Below are positions 60,339-64,000 of a stretch of 64,000 nucleotides of DNA, piece by piece. Within the stretch, counting starts at the first letter, position 1, and each line of letters begins with the position of its first letter. Below the pieces are notes generated by a model that worked only from the letters and a program-made list of their open reading frames with translations, ran no database searches and was not told where the DNA came from. Origin of the DNA: Mucilaginibacter frigoritolerans (GTDB taxonomy: Bacteria; Bacteroidota; Bacteroidia; Sphingobacteriales; Sphingobacteriaceae); NCBI RefSeq assembly GCF_007830615.1, contig NZ_VLLI01000009.1, positions 1-64,000 on the forward strand, read 5' to 3'. The position numbers were made by a program, and so were the translations under genes.

Positions 60339-61040
60339 ATGAACAAAGTAGTTAGTGACGCTGATGAAGCTATCCGCGATATTGAGGACGGTATGACCTT
60401 AATGCTCGGGGGCTTTGGTTTATGCGGATTACCGGAAAATTGCATAGCTGCGCTGGTGAAAAAAGGCACAAAAGAGCTTACCTGTATATCAAACAATGCT
60501 GGGGTTGATGATTTTGGGATCGGATTAATGCTAAAACAGCGACAAGTAAAAAAGATGATTTCATCATATGTGGGTGAAAATGCTGAATTTGAACGCCAGC
60601 TGCTTAGCGGCGAACTTGATGTTGAACTGATACCACAAGGGACACTGGCCACACGTTGTATGGCGGCTGGATATGGTATGCCTGCAATTTTTACTCCGGC
60701 GGGCATAGGAACAGAAGTAGCTATCGGCAAAGAAGTCCGCAACTTTAACGGTAAAGACTATTTAATGGAGCTGGCTTTTGATGCCGATTTTGCCATTGTG
60801 AAAGCATGGAAGGGGGACACTATGGGCAATTTAGTTTACAAAGCAACAGCCAGGAATTTTAACGCTGTTATGGCCATGGCCGGAAAAATTACCATTGCCG
60901 AAGTGGAAGAACTGGTTGAACCGGGTGAATTAGATCCTGATCATATTCATACGCCAGGGATTTATATACACCGGATTTTTCAGGGTGTTAATTATGAAAA
61001 AAGAATAGAACAAAGAACCGTAAGGAAAAATGTTAGATAA
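60339..61040 (+). CDS. 3-oxoacid CoA-transferase subunit A
   Basis: 233 residues, the full alpha subunit. CoA-transferase motif G-G-F-G-L-C-G-L-P-E-N near residue 27 and the later N-N-A-G-V-D-D-F-G-I-G. Works with the next gene, overlapping by 11 bases. Transfers CoA between succinyl-CoA and acetoacetate or similar acids. Confidence 0.93.
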   Translation: MNKVVSDADEAIRDIEDGMTLMLGGFGLCGLPENCIAALVKKGTKELTCISNNAGVDDFGIGLMLKQRQVKKMISSYVGENAEFERQLLSGELDVELIPQGTLATRCMAAGYGMPAIFTPAGIGTEVAIGKEVRNFNGKDYLMELAFDADFAIVKAWKGDTMGNLVYKATARNFNAVMAMAGKITIAEVEELVEPGELDPDHIHTPGIYIHRIFQGVNYEKRIEQRTVRKNVR

Positions 61041-61686
61041 AGAAGGTATTGCTAAAAGAATAGCAAAGGAAATAAAGGATGGTTACTACGTCAACTTGGG
61101 TATAGGTATCCCTACGTTGGTAGCCAATTATATACCGGCTAATATTGATGTGGTATTACAATCAGAAAATGGTTTGTTGGGTATGGGGCCTTTTCCATTT
61201 GAAGGTGAAGAGGATGCCGATGTAATTAACGCCGGTAAGCAAACCATTACCATGTTACCCGGTTCAGCGATTTTTGATTCAGCCATGAGTTTTGGGATGA
61301 TCCGCGCAAAAAAGGTAAACCTAACTATATTAGGAGCAATGGAAGTATCTGAAAATGGCGATATAGCCAATTGGAAAATCCCGGGGAAAATGGTTAAAGG
61401 TATGGGAGGCGCAATGGATCTGGTTGCATCTGCAGAAAATATCATTGTAGCTATGCAGCATGTAAACAAAGCAGGCGAATCCAAACTGCTTCCCAAATGT
61501 ACATTACCATTAACAGGTGTTAACTGCGTAAAAAAAATAGTAACCGAATTAGCGGTATTAGATGTATTACCTGATGGTGGTTTTAAATTACTGGAACGCG
61601 CACCCGGAATAAGCGTGGATGAAATTAAAAATGCAACAGCAGGAAAATTAATTATTGAAGGAGATATCCCCGAAATGATTATCTAG
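61030..61686 (+). CDS. 3-oxoacid CoA-transferase subunit B
   Basis: 218 residues, the full beta subunit. Catalytic Glu in L-Q-S-E-N-G-L-L-G-M-G near residue 48, and N-L-G-I-G-I-P-T before it. Forms the heterotetramer with subunit A; translation coupled by overlap. Substrate acid not settled (scoB-like). Confidence 0.93.
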   Translation: MLDKEGIAKRIAKEIKDGYYVNLGIGIPTLVANYIPANIDVVLQSENGLLGMGPFPFEGEEDADVINAGKQTITMLPGSAIFDSAMSFGMIRAKKVNLTILGAMEVSENGDIANWKIPGKMVKGMGGAMDLVASAENIIVAMQHVNKAGESKLLPKCTLPLTGVNCVKKIVTELAVLDVLPDGGFKLLERAPGISVDEIKNATAGKLIIEGDIPEMII

Positions 61687-61705
61687 TTAATAGTTACCAT
61701 ATAAA

Positions 61706-62341
61706 CTAACTCAAAACCTTCTCTCTTAATTGTTTTGATATGCTTTCTGTAATGCAAATAATATCATCAGCTACATGACTATTATTGGTAATTACCTGAT
61801 CGCACTCATCTTTGTAGGGCAATAAATATTCCTGGTACGCTGGCACAACATGATTTATCCATTTGTACATTACGTCATCGTGTGAGTAACCGCGTTCAAT
61901 CAAATCTCTTTTTAAACGGCGTTGCAGAGCAATATCATCATCTGCCTCAATAAAAATCTTCAGATCAAGTGATGCAGCTATTTTTTTAAAGTGAAGAATA
62001 AATAAACCTTCCACTATCATAATGGGTGCAGGTTTTATTTCCAGTATTTTAGGGATAGCTTCCGGGTTATTAAAAGTGTATTCTTTTTTCAGAATAACTT
62101 CACCATTAATCAGCTTTTCAATATCATCTTCAAAATGAGCATGATCTATAGTTGCAGGCAGATCAAAATTATAAAGTCTATTTTCTTCTTTGGTCATGTT
62201 ATGGGCCACAGGAATATAATAATCATCCTGCGAAACCAAACAAACTTCAGCTTCGGTAAAATGTTCAAGGAAACACTTCAGAAAAAATGTTTTACCGGAG
62301 CCACTTCCACCGGCAATACCTATAATAAACGGTTTATTCAT
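61706..62341 (-). CDS. udk: Uridine kinase
   Basis: 211 residues from the ATG at 62341 (M-N-K-P-F); the few codons upstream are not conserved. P-loop G-I-A-G-G-S-G-S-G-K-T near residue 10; the S-Q-D-D-Y-Y element follows. Phosphorylates uridine/cytidine for salvage. Overlaps the end of the LysM gene by eight bases. Confidence 0.93.
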   Translation of the reverse strand: MNKPFIIGIAGGSGSGKTFFLKCFLEHFTEAEVCLVSQDDYYIPVAHNMTKEENRLYNFDLPATIDHAHFEDDIEKLINGEVILKKEYTFNNPEAIPKILEIKPAPIMIVEGLFILHFKKIAASLDLKIFIEADDDIALQRRLKRDLIERGYSHDDVMYKWINHVVPAYQEYLLPYKDECDQVITNNSHVADDIICITESISKQLREKVLS

Positions 62342-63398
62342 TTGGACTACCATAGCTAATATCTACACGAAAACGTTTATCCAAAGCTCCTAATGAATCG
62401 GCTACACTTTTAGTCATAACTATAATAACATCTTTGGTTGATTCGCTATCGGTAAAACTACCAACCACTTTGGCAAACGTGGTACGGTTAGTCATGGGAT
62501 TAGTGATTTTTATAACTGTACCAATTGGAGCTGTGCGGTGAAGTACAAATTTCTTATTTGGATCAAGACTTGCATCATCAATCCAGGTAGCAACGCCTTT
62601 TTCATTTTTTTCATACAATCCGTAACGGTTTGTATTTAAATGATGTTCGGCAGAATTACTACTGTCTTTATTGTTAGATGCCACAGCAGGTGAATCATTT
62701 TGAGCGGTATGATTTTCTACACTTACAACCGGAGGCACCACGGGTGGCGTATTATTAGTAGTAGTGGAAGTTGCTGAAGCAACGCCTGCAGGAACTAAAA
62801 GTATTTGGCCCGGGATAAGTGTTGTTGATGATAAATTATTTAGTTTGGTTATGGCATCAACCGTACTATTAAAACGTTTACTTATACTATATAAGGTTTC
62901 ACCAGCTGAGACTTTGTATTCAGTAGGAGGCGTATTATCTTGAACAGGTTGCTGAACTACAGGCTGTGTAACTGGTTGTTGTAAACGTTCGGGTGCTTGT
63001 TCAGCAGGCTGATCTGCTACAACTTCTTTTTGTTGGTGTTTTTTCTCAGCCCTGGCTTCTTCAGCCTCTTTTGCAAGCCTTGTCTTTTTCTCTTTCGCAG
63101 TCTCTTTTTGGGCTATTTCTTTGGTTGTTTTTTTATAAGGCTGATCTGTTGGGATATTAATAACAGAACCAATTGTTAAAATTGCTTTTTTACTTCCGTT
63201 AAATTTCATCAGCACTTCGGGTTTAACGTTATAACGCCTGCCGATTGAGTAATAAGTATCTTTGGGTTTAACCTTAAACTGGATCATTTTTTTACCATCA
63301 TTGTTCTTTACTCCAACCGAATCAATTACCGGTTTCGCAAATCCTGATAAGGAAACCAGGAATAACAATAATGCAGCTAATAAAATCTTAAATTTCAT
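62334..63398 (-). CDS. LysM protein with RlpA-like C-terminal domain
   Basis: 354 residues. Signal peptide (to about residue 21), a first LysM (about 45-90, Y-Y-S-I-G-R-R-Y-N-V-K), a charged Lys/Glu/Gln-rich linker (about 95-160), a second LysM (about 163-208, G-E-T-L-Y-S-I-S-K-R-F) and a C-terminal RlpA-like double-psi barrel (about 250-354). Binds peptidoglycan; may be a murein-associated protein or a weak glycosylase. Coupled to udk by an 8-base overlap. Confidence 0.85.
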   Translation of the reverse strand: MKFKILLAALLLFLVSLSGFAKPVIDSVGVKNNDGKKMIQFKVKPKDTYYSIGRRYNVKPEVLMKFNGSKKAILTIGSVINIPTDQPYKKTTKEIAQKETAKEKKTRLAKEAEEARAEKKHQQKEVVADQPAEQAPERLQQPVTQPVVQQPVQDNTPPTEYKVSAGETLYSISKRFNSTVDAITKLNNLSSTTLIPGQILLVPAGVASATSTTTNNTPPVVPPVVSVENHTAQNDSPAVASNNKDSSNSAEHHLNTNRYGLYEKNEKGVATWIDDASLDPNKKFVLHRTAPIGTVIKITNPMTNRTTFAKVVGSFTDSESTKDVIIVMTKSVADSLGALDKRFRVDISYGSPNE

Positions 63399-63419
63399 AA
63401 TTAATTATAAATCAATAAA

Positions 63420-64000
63420 TTAAAGGGGTATAACCTTTAGTTCAGATTTGTTTTTGATATACAATAAATAGTTCTTGTATAACATAAACGCCTCCGGCTG
63501 AATTTTTTGTATGTCGTAATTTAATAAATCATCATAAACCATGTTATCACCGTCAAATATAAAAAGTGATTGTGTTAACATGCCTTTTTTTAACGCGTGC
63601 AAAGATACAATTCTGAAATTATTGTGCTCAAGATAATGTACCATATTTCCAAAAGGATGCATGGCCATTAATTTCCCCGAAAGCTCATCAGTACTTATCA
63701 ATTGCGGCAATATAATATTATTAATTAACTCTTTGTTAACAGACGGTTGGTAAATGCGGGTTGTTGCACCTGTATTAATATCTGCTAAAAATAATTTTCG
63801 GGGTTGAATCCGGATATCATAAATTACAGGGCCATTATCTGACAAATGGTCAAAGGCGAAATTGTAATTGCTCCATAATGTTTTCCCCGTAATGGCATCA
63901 ATGGCTAATAGGCCCTTATGAGTAGGTCCTGTTTCTGATTGGTAATAATGTAATAATAATACGCCATTATGAGCAGTTTCTATACCGGTAAGCCATCTTT
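63420..64000 (-). CDS. DUF4905 protein, 5' end outside the window
   Basis: The frame stays open from the stop at 63420 to the right edge (193 codons). It includes the family patterns L-L-A-I-D-A-I-T-G-K-T-L-W and M-H-P-F-G-N-M-V-H-Y. Beta-propeller-like, function unknown. The start lies beyond 64000. Confidence 0.75.
   Translation of the reverse strand, partial: RWLTGIETAHNGVLLLHYYQSETGPTHKGLLAIDAITGKTLWSNYNFAFDHLSDNGPVIYDIRIQPRKLFLADINTGATTRIYQPSVNKELINNIILPQLISTDELSGKLMAMHPFGNMVHYLEHNNFRIVSLHALKKGMLTQSLFIFDGDNMVYDDLLNYDIQKIQPEAFMLYKNYLLYIKNKSELKVIPL

Noticed and set aside
1..64000. CRISPR array or prophage
   Set aside because: No regularly spaced repeats with unique spacers and no phage structural genes were seen.

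Overview
The window looks like a chromosome segment from a member of the Bacteroidota, most likely the Sphingobacteriaceae (Mucilaginibacter or Pedobacter type). This rests on a type IX secretion (T9SS) type B sorting domain next to a PorP/SprF-like protein, families typical of the phylum (DUF4296, DUF4905, DUF5777 beta-barrel, SMUG2-type glycosylase), A-rich leaders with few Shine-Dalgarno sites, and TAnnTTTG promoter boxes. No rRNA, CRISPR array or prophage was seen. One tRNA (Ser, UGA) is present.

Layout. 1-2765: the end of a large T9SS-secreted Ig-repeat protein, its PorP/SprF-like partner, and a SMUG2-type DNA glycosylase. 2921-11163: a nine-gene respiratory cluster preceded by a partial, decayed duplicate. 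It encodes c-type cytochromes, two haem lipoproteins with unusual CX3CH and CX4CH sites, a DUF5777 outer-membrane barrel, a small twin-arginine protein, a four-motif Fe-S protein, an NrfD-like quinol anchor and a C-terminally anchored Ig-like protein. No catalytic molybdopterin subunit is encoded. This is the best candidate for an undescribed system, possibly an electron path from quinol across the periplasm to or through the outer membrane. 11192-18116: terminator, tRNA-Ser, an envelope operon (PASTA, rhodanese, MltG, thioesterase, YihY/BrkB), a secreted EEP-fold lipoprotein, a GluQ-type synthetase and a frameshifted VOC gene. 18138-28684: mixed housekeeping and secreted enzymes (methyltransferase, SDR, c-type cytochrome, two phosphatases, YjbQ, polysaccharide deacetylase, acyl-CoA reductase with a divergent ferredoxin, NlpC/P60 peptidase, WD40 protein).

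28707-36662: a complete minus-strand histidine operon, hisG-D-C-B-H-A-F-IE. It starts with a consensus promoter and a 20-codon leader ORF containing seven His codons, inside a strongly foldable leader RNA. This makes a classical attenuator-type control very likely. Between hisA and hisF lies a 450-bp element with about 30-bp terminal inverted repeats and a broken DUF559 endonuclease gene. The element supplies the hisA stop codon and has removed the hisF start codon, so HisF must be made from a non-ATG start inside the element, as an in-frame extension.

36692-64000: housekeeping and envelope genes: WbqC-like protein, acyltransferase plus glycosyltransferase, MscS channel, aroQ, xerD, prmC, ribD, EamA transporter, YigZ, mgtE, bioB, AurF-like diiron protein, VOC protein, a large MG2/TonB-plug protein, aspartate kinase, GNAT, YggS, DUF4296 lipoprotein, mutS2, a CE2-like esterase, a hydrophilic orphan, a two-subunit CoA transferase, uridine kinase, a LysM/RlpA-like protein and a partial DUF4905 gene running off the right edge.
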